From NCBI GenBank assembly GCA_019059635.1, contig JAGVRJ010000002.1, positions 1,798,001-1,862,000 of the forward strand: a DNA stretch of 64,000 nt, read 5' to 3'. How positions within the stretch are numbered: position 1 is the stretch's first letter; the number at the start of each line of letters is the position of its first letter. A program made the position numbers and the translations under genes. Below the pieces are notes generated by a model. It had not been told where the DNA came from. It was given only the letters and a program-made list of their open reading frames with translations, and did no database searches. This DNA comes from Proales similis (lineage: Eukaryota; Rotifera; Eurotatoria; Ploima; Proalidae). Shown piece after piece: positions 1 to 10,657 of this stretch.

Positions 1-119
1 TGCTTCTCATCCATCACCATGGTTGCGCGTTAACTAGCAACTTGCAACAAACTAATTCATCGCGTCTTCCTATTTTATTTTTCTTCTTTTCTGATTCTAA
101 CTATTGATTAATCGTGAAT

Positions 120-1420
120 ATGGCCAACTGTATCATTCCTGATCATTATCCAAACCAAATCGACATAACTCAGACCCCGATTGCTTATGGCAATCGCGCA
201 GTTTTCAGATTGGTATCCAAAATGAGACACATTCCATCCATTCCTTCTTAATTAGTTTGGTTTTAGAATAGAGAGTTGCAAGATGACGCTCTTCTTACCC
301 GTCAAAGAGCTCTACGATCCTTATGTGATTATTTGCACGATCCTGAGCACATTGCTAGCTGCATAACCGAAGGTGGGCATTCGTGCGTTAAAAGCTTACT
401 CTTACTTTAGTTTTTTTTTCATATTGAAGAAGTGCTTGGATCGCTTAAAAAACTCCTAAATGATAAAGATCCTTTTTGCCGCTATAAGTCAGCCGAATGC
501 TTTTTTGTTATTTCCTGCAGTTACAACGGGCGCAGAGCAATTGTCGATCAAAACATTATTTCAGCTCTTGCCATTCTCTTTGATGACAAAGAAAACGAAG
601 CTCGAAAAAATGCTCATAAAACGATTGAAATGGTTTCGGAATTCCCGTTTGGTATTATCTTATCCCATTAAAAGCATTTTCAAATGGCTGATTTAGTTCT
701 TTTTTAAGGAGCTGAAGCGTTAATTGAATTGAAACTTATCAACACTTTGGTTAAAAAACTTAGCTCAGAAATAGACCAAATCAAAGAGTTAATTCTTGAT
801 ACACTCCATTTTTGTCTTCAGATAGACACCGAACAAGCTCTTAATTCCAAAGCTTTGAAAGAATTCACCAGTTTACTTAAGCATCCAATACCAGAGATAC
901 GCTCAAAAGCTGCGCGAGACATATTCGACATAACGATACCTATACAAGGAAAAAACGAAGTACTTGAGCTTGAAACCATTCCGCTTTTGATCAATTTGTT
1001 GGATGATGCTGAAGTGCGTGTTAGAACCAAAGCCGCCTTGGCACTTGAATCGTAAGTTAAAACGGATCTTATAGATATTGAAAAAACCAACTTATCACTT
1101 TATGATAGGATATCAATAACAACCAAGGGAAAATACGCTTGCATCAAAGCCGGAGCGATTCCAAATCTTGTAAAGTTACTTGATGATGAAAGAAGTGAGA
1201 TGAGAGTAAACGCTCTTAAGGTGAACTAAAACCCGGCATTCCCATTAAAATTTCTAATTTTAACTTACTTAAGGGAATCACTTGTCTTGCTGAAACGGCT
1301 GAAGGACGAAGAGAACTTCTGACTCATTTAAATAGTGTCAAAAATCTGGAAAATGATCGAGTCCCAATAGTATCAAAGCATGCATCAGTTGCTGTCAAAG
1401 TTATTACGTGGAAGCCATGA
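120..1420 (+). CDS. RSPH14: Radial spoke head 14 homolog, armadillo-repeat axonemal protein
   Basis: Component of the radial spoke of motile cilia and flagella. The first exon opens with MANCIIPDHYPNQIDITQTP and continues ...AYGNRAVFRL. The next begins NRELQDDALLTRQRALRSLC. Together these resemble the start of vertebrate RSPH14, as I recall it. Armadillo-like repeats follow in exons near 432-710, 735-1051, 1110-1221 and 1275-1420. The last exon ends ...SVAVKVITWKP, close to the family C-terminus. Introns are about 45-60 bp with GT-AG ends. The start ATG at 120 fits the family N-terminus. AATAAA-like signals lie just downstream, near 1438 and 1472. The gene converges on RP2, whose stop is only about 130 bp away. 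Family call secure; individual exon edges less so. Confidence 0.88.
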
Positions 1421-1548
1421 TTTTTGTGAAGTATTCAAATAAATATTTTTTTCTCGATTAAAATTAATTAAATAAAGTTTTGGTTTGAAGCTGTACCCTT
1501 TATTAAAAACATGCTGAAATCTTAACGATTAAAATAAGCTTATTTCGG

Positions 1549-3097
1549 TCAAATTTGCATATCTGCAAAGTTGTAAAAGCTCTCAATTTGTTTTTCTTCA
1601 TCAGCAGATATCTCGGTCATAAATACTGTTTAAAGTTCTTTCCGTTATTAAATAAATACCGTCCTGGTTTAAATTGATTACCATCTTTTAATGCGAGAAC
1701 TCTGACAACTTCACGGCACCTCTCATGGCAATTCAGTCCACAATACTCAAACCCTGCAATCGGACCTTTGAATAAATTAAAATAAAAATTTCCAATAAAG
1801 ATAGTTTAACAATAGCGTGAAATAAAGTATTTTTACCTTTCGATAGTTTGGTGTTGAAATCTTGAGTTAAAAATACATTTTCAGAGCTGTACTCGCTGAG
1901 TTTGTATTTTTTACTTTGTAAAAGCTTCAAATCTGTCTAAATTTTATAAAATTTCTATTGAAAATGGATCGAAATGAGTCAATATATTCATTTTACGTAT
2001 TCACGTTGAATTTTTCTCACAAGTTTTCGAGAATCGTCCTCTAAGCGGATTTCTCCATTTCGAGATGCCTCGGTAGTGAATAAGATGATTAAACAATTCT
2101 TGTTAAAACTTGGTTCAAAAAGCTCCAAAATATAGCAAAGTAATTTATTACTCAAACCTCTTCTGCAGGACGATTGATTTGTCCTATGATATGTGGAATA
2201 AATGAATGAAGCTTATCAAATGTCAAATCAATAGATTGAATGATATTTTCTTCCGGTAATGGAATTAATTCCTCCATCAAATTTTCCTCAAAATTTCATA
2301 AAATTATAAGTCGAAGCATAATTTTGAGCCTTTGGCTTAATAAATACCTTGTTCATGACACTATAGTTTAATTGGCCTGCAACTGATGTAAAATCATGAA
2401 TATTAGCCCAATCATTGCTTAATGGGTTAATGTTCGCCGAATTCAAATGAGACTCTAGGCCGTTGTAATTTATTTGAATGCATCCGAACTTCATTAAAGT
2501 GGACGCCTCTATTATTGGTTGGGTCTTGCAGCAAAGCATAGTGTTTATTGAACGACAGTCTCTTGTTCGATATTGTTGACAAATGGTTGCAAGACTGCAG
2601 TCTATGCAATCACGGATAAAAAGACTTCGCGAGTTTTTCATTGATCGATAATATCTTCTTATTAATTTCTCTTACCTTCCTTTGACTGGCCCAATAAGAA
2701 ACACACAGTTTGAGCAGTCATCAATCGAAATTTGTGCCAAATGATCAAATATATAGACTCGGCAGTTCTTATGAATAGTTTATAAAAACTAAATTCAAAA
2801 ATTTCAATATAAACAATACTTTTAGATTTTGAATGATAAACTGCATCCCATTGACACTGCCTGGTAGACGAACAATTGTTTCGTCATTCTTATTTTCAAC
2901 TATATAATCGCCTTTATTGATTTCTTCACGTTTGTCCCTTGAAACGTTAAATTTATTGAAAGAGCTAAGTTGAATTGCTAAATTTAAGCTTACCATGAGT
3001 AACTTTTAGTTTCAGACGGCTGTTCCTGATTTTGTTCTGTTTTTTTTTCAATCAAGTAGAAAAAAGGGGAATACGGAGAACTGAAAATGCAACCCAT
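1549..3097 (-). CDS. RP2: RP2-like protein (TBCC domain, ARL3 GTPase-activating type)
   Basis: RP2 acts as a GAP for ARL3 and helps deliver lipidated cargo to cilia. The start at 3097 gives MGCIFSS, the N-myristoylation and palmitoylation signal seen in vertebrate RP2. Then come [35 protein letters not shown] and the TBCC core [15 protein letters not shown], with [10 protein letters not shown] carrying the expected arginine-finger region. A C-terminal NDK-like part follows ([13 protein letters not shown]), and the last exon ends [10 protein letters not shown], very like the vertebrate end. Assembly uses about eight short exons; introns are 35-65 bp. A few joins in 1600-2300 are inferred from frame only. 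The gene is divergent from TCERG1 with a 425 bp gap. Confidence 0.88.
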
Positions 3098-3522
3098 TTA
3101 AGCTGCCAAATTATTTTTTTGGACTTTCTAAGGTCTTGTAATGAATGAGGAATCGATAAGTTGATCCTCTATACCACTCATTATCCATGTTGCTAGGCAA
3201 CACTTTTTATGATACCGTTTCGAAGATTTCATATTTAAAAACTATCAAATACGAAAAAAAGTCATCGAAAACCTTTGTCGCGGTTCATTTCTTATCTGAA
3301 CAAACTTAAAATTTCTAATTAAAACCAATAAACACAAAACAAAATCAGACTAAAACGTGTCAAACTATCGTTGAGATTATGCTTATGAACGAAATATAGC
3401 AAGCCATATACAATGTTTCTCAACACATATAATTCTGAACATTCCAAACAAAATCTTTTCTGATTTATTGTATTTTGTTTGGGTTTTTTTTCGACTAGTT
3501 TATCAAGCATCTCAAAATTAGA
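3098..3522. other. Divergent intergenic region between RP2 and TCERG1
   Basis: AT-rich spacer of 425 bp separating two genes transcribed away from each other. It presumably holds both promoters. Short reading frames here have no recognisable similarity. Confidence 0.4.
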
Positions 3523-4788
3523 ATGGGTCCTGAAGGGAAAGTGCCCTCATTTATACCCCCTCTAGGAATGCCACCTCCGTTCAGAATGCCTCCGCCGCCA
3601 TTCGGATTCATGCCTCCGCCGGTATTTCCTACCTACCCGTTTAGTACGTTTTCTTTGGAGGATGGCCGATTTTTCTTTACAGAAGAGACCAAAAAACAAA
3701 TTGAAGAACTTAAAGATAAAATTGCTCAATTGCTCGCTGATCCCGAATGCAGCAAATACTCGGAACACCAGACACCTGATGGAAAAACCTATTACTTTAA
3801 TTCCCAATCCAAAGAGTCTACATGGGAAAAGCCGAAATGTCTACATGAATTGAGTGAGCTTCAATTTCAACTTAGTGAGTTGATGAAACGTCGGGTAGAG
3901 CGGAATAACTTGACAAGTTCAAGCAACGTAAAAACTCCTCTGATGAATGTGAAAAGTAGTGCGAAGCCTCAGTCAAGGCCAGTTTCAAGTTTCCCAGTTC
4001 CGGGAACTCCATGGTGTGTGGTCTGGACCCAGGATCGTCGAGTTTTCTATTATAATCCAAGCGAAAAAGTTTCCGTTTGGGAGAGACCAGCAGCACTTGA
4101 GGGCCGATTAGATGTTGATCAAATGATAAAGGCACCTTCTACAGAAGAAATTAAATTAACCGAAGCGAATTCAAACGAAATCTCTAATGAAGAGGGTCCT
4201 GCAGCCAAACGAAACAAAGAACAAGATGAATCTTTAATCCAGCTAGATGAAGAAGTAAGAAATAGCCTGGATGTAAAGAAATCAAGCCAAGGAAAAGAAG
4301 AAAATCAAGATTCAGTAACTAAGGAGGCCGAGAAAAAGGCAGCAGAGTTGAAAGCTCAACTTCCATTTGATCAAAGAGTTGAAAAATTTAAAGAGCTTCT
4401 TGTTGAAAAGGGAGTCTCGGCATATTCGACTTGGGAAAAAGAATTACAAAAAATTGCTTTCGATTCACGATATTTGCTGTTGACATCAAAAGAAAGAAAA
4501 AATGTATTTGATCATTACGTTCGTGACCGGGCTGAAGAAGAGAGTAAAGAGAGAGCTGCCCTTATCAAACTTAAAAAAGATCAATTTCGTCAGCTTCTCG
4601 AAGAAGCCAATATAGATGTTAAATCAAATTTTAGCGAGTTCTCTAGTAGATATGCCCGAGACGAAAGATTTAAAGGCGTTGAAAAAATGAAAGATCGCCA
4701 ACAAATATTCAATGATTTTAAGAATGAACTGAGACAAAAAAAAAATCAATTGAAAATTCCCGGTAAAGACAAAGCAAAAATTAACTAA
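3523..4788 (+). CDS. TCERG1: TCERG1/CA150-like transcription elongation and splicing factor, short form
   Basis: Nuclear factor linking RNA polymerase II to splicing. The single exon of 421 codons starts with a proline- and methionine-rich segment. A WW domain lies near residues 78-104 (GKTYYFNSQSKESTWEKP). A second lies near 160-190 (PGTPWCVVWTQDRRVFYYNP ending VWERP), matching the third WW of animal TCERG1. An acidic linker leads to FF1 (VSAYSTWEKELQKIAFDSRY, near 300) and FF2 (SNFSEFSSRYARDERFKGVE, near 375). It then stops after a basic tail. As I recall, vertebrate TCERG1 is about 1,100 residues with three WW and six FF domains, so this copy lacks four FF domains. No further FF-like sequence is seen downstream to 5.4 kb. 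Confidence 0.88.
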   Translation: MGPEGKVPSFIPPLGMPPPFRMPPPPFGFMPPPVFPTYPFSTFSLEDGRFFFTEETKKQIEELKDKIAQLLADPECSKYSEHQTPDGKTYYFNSQSKESTWEKPKCLHELSELQFQLSELMKRRVERNNLTSSSNVKTPLMNVKSSAKPQSRPVSSFPVPGTPWCVVWTQDRRVFYYNPSEKVSVWERPAALEGRLDVDQMIKAPSTEEIKLTEANSNEISNEEGPAAKRNKEQDESLIQLDEEVRNSLDVKKSSQGKEENQDSVTKEAEKKAAELKAQLPFDQRVEKFKELLVEKGVSAYSTWEKELQKIAFDSRYLLLTSKERKNVFDHYVRDRAEEESKERAALIKLKKDQFRQLLEEANIDVKSNFSEFSSRYARDERFKGVEKMKDRQQIFNDFKNELRQKKNQLKIPGKDKAKIN

Positions 4789-5394
4789 GGTTGCAATTTG
4801 AAACCTTAAGTTAACGACTGATATATATTGATTAATCCAACTCTTTCTTCTATTTTCTTACTTTTTACTTTATAATATCACGACGGGTTCGAATTAAAAA
4901 AAAAATAAAGAAATTCATGATGTTCCTCTTGAAGTTTAAACCAAAGGTCTTAATGCTTCAGTGAGAGAATTTACAGTTTTCAAGTTTTAAATAAATAGAT
5001 ATCTATAAAAAAGTGAAAGCTCTACTAAATCAAACCGTCAAGACAACTAATTTATGATTGCTAAGGATACAAGCTTTCATAGTCATATAATTAAGCTCAA
5101 TTCTAGTATTATAATTACCTCAATCCGATATTTCACATAATGAGGTTGATGATTGTAATTTTTAGCTGATTTTTCAGGCATAATAAGGCTATTTCTTATT
5201 CAGAAAAAATCAAGCGCTGGCTATGTCTGACTGTCATTGTCATATGATATAACGCCTTAATCCCAAATTACGTTAAAAATTCTCCAATCATCCAAGCATG
5301 CATGGGTTTATCATATCTCCCTTTAAAAGACACAACTAATAATTAAATATATTTTTTAAAAACTTTTTGTAGTATACTAACACTGTACTAGGAT
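4789..5394. other. Intergenic, AT-rich
   Basis: 3' region of TCERG1 (an A-run with AATAAAG near 4896-4912) and upstream region of DESI2. I see no gene, tRNA or clear repeat. Confidence 0.4.
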
Positions 5395-6300
5395 ATGGAA
5401 CAGGTATTGTCTAAAGGCGGCGAACCAGTTTACGTAAATGTCTACGATATGGTAAACTATTTATTTACGATATGAAATGATTGGTTTAAATACTAATGCA
5501 TTGTTGCAATGAATAAGTATACACTCAACAGCTACACCGCCTCCTTAGGGGTAGGAATATATCATTGCGGTGTTGAAGTTTATGGAATCGGTAAACATTT
5601 TACTCCTTCTGGTACTTCCTTTCAAAATTCTAAGTTTGAATTAAAGAATACGGCTACGGAGGACATCCATTTGCCTTTAGCGGAATATTTGAAATGCTTC
5701 CGAAGGACACAGAAGAATTAGGGGAAACTTTCCAGTTCAAGTAAAATTTTGAAAGAAAAATTAAAAAAAAATTTTCTTCAAATCCACTGAAGGGAATCAA
5801 TTCAAATTGGTACAACCGACTTCACTAAAGAGGAAGTAAATAAAATTGTAGCCTTGATGGGTAGTGACTTTCGAGGAATCGACTACCACTTAATGAACAA
5901 AAATTGCAACACATTCTCAAGTCACTTTTCCAAGGTGAGTGTTTAGAGATCTTTTACTCGAGCAGAATTTTCGGAATTGCCAATTATCCTAAATGGCGGA
6001 ATTTAGACGATATGCGGTCAGGACATACCTCCCTGGGTTAACAGGTTGGCATATATAGCAACTTTTGTACCTTTCATCGAGCGAGTGATTCCTCGTGAAT
6101 GGATTAGCCCAATCGCAGTACAGCACACAGTAGAGTCACATATGCAGACAGTAGATGACGAATCAACAAGGCAAAAGGCATCTACACCTAATAGTCAGAA
6201 TGAGGCTAGCTCAACACAAAACTCGTCTTTTTGGAACTATTTGACCTCAGGCTTAGATCGTATTGTATCTAGCGGCAGCAATACACCTGCGTCAAAATAG
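5395..6300 (+). CDS. DESI2: DESI2-type PPPDE-domain deubiquitinase/deSUMOylase
   Basis: Cytosolic cysteine isopeptidase of the PPPDE superfamily. Exon 1 encodes [19 protein letters not shown]. After a 65 bp intron, [20 protein letters not shown] supplies the catalytic histidine. The next exon reads [20 protein letters not shown] and LGETFQFK. The following one gives [17 protein letters not shown] and [14 protein letters not shown], with the catalytic cysteine in NCN. The last exon (from about 6007) gives [20 protein letters not shown] and PREWISP, followed by a divergent Ser/Thr-rich tail. Five exons with introns of 50-70 bp. All core family motifs are in register, so the gene looks intact. 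Confidence 0.9.
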
Positions 6301-6684
6301 ATGTCCTACTTGTCTTTAAGCGCAATGCTAACCCAATTACCCTAACTCAAAAGATCTAAAACGTACCATATTCTAAATATTTTTAGCGCTGTGACTATGT
6401 AAAGCAACCTATTATTTGAAAACAGATTAAATTGAAAATATCTAAATTGAAGCACTGATTACTTTGCCAGTAGAGCTCGTTTTCGTTAGCGCTTATCAAA
6501 AAGCTTATCGAATAAAAATTATGTGCTGATATTCGGATTGAACATTGGTGAGCGCTAACCATCTCTTTAAATCTCTTAAAATTAATTTGAATTTACAAAC
6601 AATTATCTAACTCATGTAAATCCAAAGACTAATATGAACTACAGAACAAAATTCAAGTAAAACCAATAAACGTTTATTATAAAT
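6301..6684. other. Intergenic, convergent 3' ends
   Basis: AT-rich spacer between the ends of DESI2 and the small Cys-rich gene. Nothing recognisable. Confidence 0.4.
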
Positions 6685-7101
6685 TCAGTACTTGAGATAC
6701 CATGGCTTCGTTTGATCATAGCTCCCGAATCCCTCTTGAATTTTGTTTGGCATAGGATTTCTTTGTTCAACATGCTGAGAGCCAGATCGAATGTTACTTC
6801 CAACAGAAGTTGATTTAACTTCGTTTGGTAGGGTTTCCTCAGATAAACAGGTATTGCATTGGCAAAATTTTCTTGGGTTACACAGATGGCAATCACAGTT
6901 AATTCGATGACAGAATTTACAATCACAAATTGGAGCCAGTCTTTGATTTTGTCTACAGTTTGCCATCGTCAAATATGGCTGAAAAAACGATACCTGATGC
7001 ATTGGTATATCGTTCCTAAACGAATCAGGTCTATACTGTGGTAAATAAAAAGGGATGGGTATATTTTGACCTCCGTTAACTTGATAATGATTATAAGCCA
7101 T
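6685..7101 (-). CDS. Small cysteine-rich protein, unknown function
   Basis: Single-exon frame of 138 codons from an ATG at 7101. The middle holds nine cysteines within about 30 residues in a near-regular array (CDCKFCHRINCDCHLC then FCQCNTC), with one histidine. The flanks are polar, and the N-terminus is rich in Pro, Tyr and Phe. No signal peptide or membrane segment. The CxC and CxxC spacing suggests metal binding, but I do not recognise a family. It converges on DESI2 and lies about 600 bp from the next gene. It could be a partial gene if unseen exons exist. Confidence 0.5.
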   Translation of the reverse strand: MAYNHYQVNGGQNIPIPFYLPQYRPDSFRNDIPMHQVSFFQPYLTMANCRQNQRLAPICDCKFCHRINCDCHLCNPRKFCQCNTCLSEETLPNEVKSTSVGSNIRSGSQHVEQRNPMPNKIQEGFGSYDQTKPWYLKY

Positions 7102-7699
7102 CTCTTAAAGCTAAAACTTGAGAAACTTTTTTTCTAATCTATAATTTTATGTTTTCTGGTTTTTGTTTAAGACGCAGTAACTAACCTCAAAATGTTCAGT
7201 ATTTCTGTTATTCTTGCTTATTTCTGTTCGTTCAGGTGAAAATTTGAATCAATGTACAGACTGGTCTTAAGCTCATTCAGTTCATTCTAGAATCTGCATC
7301 AAATTTATGCATTATTATTATCCTATGTTAGACAACTCAATCATATCCCATTAAAGGCTCATAAGCAGTTAAAAGTAGTTTGATGATATTTTTTCATTGC
7401 CTTCTAAAAAAAAGATTCAATCTATTGGCCCAATACTAAAATATTTCTTCCTAAAATTTTGTCTTTAATTGAATAATATAAAATGTTATTTAAATCGACC
7501 AAATCAATTTTTTTATATTAATACTTTTTTATTGTAGTTATTATTTGCTCTATTCAAAATGAAATTCCCTAGAAATTTTCTAGCTATAACAGTAATTCAA
7601 TAAATAGTTCTTGAAATAAAATAATTTATTTAAAAACCAATCAGTATATTTGAAATCGGTTCATTTCAACTATTTAAAAAACTGCTTCCAAAAAGTTAA
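7102..7699. other. Intergenic, AT-rich
   Basis: About 600 bp, strongly AT-rich. It contains the presumed promoter of the Cys-rich gene and the 3' end of the next minus-strand gene. No coding signal seen. Confidence 0.4.
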
Positions 7700-9525
7700 T
7701 TAATTCAGCACATTTGAATCTTGTTGCGTAAAAATACTCATAAATTTGACTGAATTATTACTGAAAACGTTAAGCTTGGCCATAAGTCTTGGATTTTCCC
7801 GCAAACTGGTGCTACTTGACAATGTCACTTCAGGCCCACTTTCAAGAATAAACTGTTGATGTTGGTTCTTAAGATCCATGTTTATCCTTGTTAGGGTTCC
7901 AATTTTGTTTGATGGTTGCTGTGGGAAATTCTTTGACGCTATATTAACAATTCCTGACTCCACTGAAAGCATTTGACTTTTTTTTTCAATATGTAATTCA
8001 TTTTCCTGATTTGAAGACGATGGAAGCAATGTAGAATTACGAGTCCTATACTTCTTCTCGTTCATTCGTTTGTAGAATGCTATTACTTGCTGTTCAGACC
8101 GTCTGCGTCTTATTCGAGGAGTGTTTGTCGCCAAAAAATTTTTTAGATTGTTTTCGCCTTCGACATTTTCTTTTTCCCTTTTTTCCTCATGTGTGTCTTT
8201 GCAAAAAATAACAACTTTCAATCTTTAAGAAGATAGATCAAATGCTTACTTTCAATCAAATCAGGCTTAGAAGACGCATCTGCTAATTCTTTTATTTGAT
8301 TCACTGTTTTAGCCTGATTTATCCCATATCCGGTTCTAGAACCTTTAGTGTATGGTATAACTTTTTGACCGGTTCCTGTTGCTAATTTGGGTCGTTCCAT
8401 CTTGAAGTCGATGTTCATGATGCTTTTAAAAGCCCCTTTTTCGTTTAAATAAGTTAATGCCTTATTCCAGTCAATGGGGTTAGTATTTGTTGAAGTTCCC
8501 CTCGAAGGGATCTGTTTGAGCGGTGTTTTAACAACATCTTGGAGAGGATTGTCATCACAAGTCTTAAGATTAGGAAAATAGAATTGATAAGATCGACTTT
8601 TTGGTGTATCTGTGCTTGAGAGAGTGCAGCAGGGGCTCTGCAATTCGTTTTTAAGCGAGTTAAGATTTGGATAAGACATTCTAATACTTAATTCAGAGTA
8701 ATGTGAGCGGTTACTAAGGTCTGAGGAAGAGGCTGTTTGTGGGAGATGATATTCCTCGTTACGTATTTTCGAGTCGTTCTCGTTTGGTCGAAGCATTGGA
8801 AGAATAAAATCACGGCGCTCCATCGACTTAAACACTTTTTCCTGCTCTATTCTCGGTGAACTTTTACTCAATAAATAGGATGAGTTATGAATGCTGTTGT
8901 ATTCTAGCGATGATTTTTCATCAGTTTTCGAAGGGAGCAATTTAAGTTGCTGATCAGTCTTTCGCTTAAGTTGCTTATACAACATCAAATGAGAACGATA
9001 GTCGCTGAAATTACGAAAAGTTTCGCTCGGTTTAATATTTTGACTTCTTTTGGCCATTTTACAAATATGACTTGGGTAATTTCTCCTCAAATTTAATTTC
9101 CGGCTTTCACTCACAGCTTCTGAAATTGTGTTACGGTTTTCGCACCAGTCACCAATGTCGTTCGTTTCATTCATTTTTAAAGTTTTCTTGAAAACCTGGA
9201 ACTCATTCCTCAACAATGACTGACGCAGTATATCATAATCAATCGAGCTTAGCCTGGATGTGATAGATTTATGTAGAATCCCGGCTTCATTTGAAAAATC
9301 ATAATCATTCTCCTGGTTTAACCTAACAGTTTTCGAATTCTTTCTCTTGAGCTCTGAGCTGACTGTGTTGGCAGAGAATCTTGAGGAGCATTGGGTAAAA
9401 GAAACTGCTGAACCAGTTGATGATGAATTCGCAATCGATATTGCTGGAAAATTTCTTAAACCACTTTGTGTTTTAGCTTTGACTGGCGGCGCCTTTGAGC
9501 CCTCTGTGAAATTTGACAAGACCAT
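7700..9525 (-). CDS. Unrecognised basic, serine/asparagine-rich protein (two exons)
   Basis: Exon 1 runs from the ATG at 9525 to about 8251. A 55 bp intron (GTAAGC...TTGCAAAG) joins PDLIE to THEEKREKEN, and exon 2 runs to 7700. The product is about 600 residues, mostly polar and probably disordered. More ordered pieces are NPIDWNKALTYLNEKGAFKS and the Gly-rich stretch ATGTGQKVIPYTKGSRTGYG. RIRRRRSEQQVIAFYKRMNE in exon 2 looks like a helical basic region. No signal peptide or membrane segment. I do not recognise the family. It starts only 112 bp from the start of a plus-strand gene, suggesting a shared promoter. Confidence 0.65.
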
Positions 9526-9637
9526 GAAATATTGTGTCGACTAAACATTAAAAGCATTCATTTGAGGGTTTGGTACAGTTTGGTTCTTACAAAAGTATAA
9601 GCATTTAAAGCGATATACTAAAAATACATATTAACTC

Positions 9638-10440
9638 ATGATTTTTGTTCGGCTCAGAAAGCCGACAGAACTGAAAGGTGTTGTTTACTTATCAAAGCTT
9701 AAAACGGGACCAATCATTATGACGCGTCAGTTTATGAGGATTTGGAGTAAATAAAAAAACGCAGAAACTGAGCAAATAACTGATAAATTATTCAGGTTAA
9801 CACCAGACTATAACGCTTGCTTCGGTTTAATCTCAGCTAATAAAAAAGATTGTCAGAAACTTATTCAAGAAACAACAAGCTTTCTTGTTATTTAAGGAGC
9901 GACAGAAATCTATGCGACCTGACGGTAAATTTCGTCAAAGAAATTATAGAAATTTCGGATTGCCATCAGAAAAAAAAACGACTGCGGAACAATTTCAATT
10001 ATTTTCAATTTAAAGAACCAGCTTATGCATTGAGTGAAATGAATATTTTAGAAAACCAAATTTAAAAATATACGACTTGGCTTTAGGAAAGTCTTAGATT
10101 TGCTTTCTGCTAGCTCATTGGCTCACCTTTTGAGTTAGACACCTTTGAGATGAAGACTCACCTTGAAACCTTTCTACCGAATGGTATATTAATTCATCTT
10201 AGCATGAAATTTAATAAACTTAATAAGTCAAACGTGTGGATTGTTCATCCTTTGTTGAAAACTAGGTACCTCATTTAATTTTTCCGATAGAGTTAATTTA
10301 AAACGGACTTATCAGATCGTTGCATGGGTCTCTAGAAGTAGTGAACTCATTAAAAATTTACCCTCTAAAAAACGTATGTTTGTTACTGCCATTCTGGGAA
10401 AGCCGATAGTGAAAACTTTATTAAATGATTTAGTGAGAGT
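9638..10440 (+). CDS. Unresolved multi-exon gene with a 16-nt microexon
   Basis: Coding sequence is evident but not fully assembled. An ATG at 9638 gives MIFVRLRKPTELK to 9677. A 16-nt exon at 9731-9746 then joins to 9796-9886, restoring VYEDLELTPDYNACFGLISA and NKKDCQKLIQETTSFL. A further stretch near 9950-10040 is open in more than one frame. A long exon from about 10119 reads LIGSPFELDTFEMKTHLETF, then LPNGILIHLSMKFNK and NVWIVHPLLKT to about 10264. The last exon is open in two frames, ending either near 10415 or at about 10455. Family not recognised. The gene is divergent from the 9525 gene and convergent with COP1. Confidence 0.5.
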
Positions 10441-10657
10441 TTTTTGGGGAGATTAGAAACTACGAAAGTTTAATTTAAATTCTGCAATCACGTTTTTGAG
10501 GCACAGACTGAGATTATCTTTTTCGAAAAAATTGGCAACAAGCTGATGCTCAAGTGTCGTGGAATTCGCAAGAACAGATTAAGTAATTCGAATGATTAAA
10601 TAATTATAAAAAAATACAAAATGGATTATAAATTGCATCAATTCTTACACCAATTAT

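Noticed and set aside
4880-4900. GGGTTCGAAT, resembling a tRNA T-loop
   Set aside because: No acceptor stem, D-arm or anticodon arm could be laid out around it.
9747-9764. An 18-bp intron (GTAAATAAAAAAACGCAG)
   Set aside because: The microexon model with two introns of about 50 bp gives a better frame and normal intron sizes.
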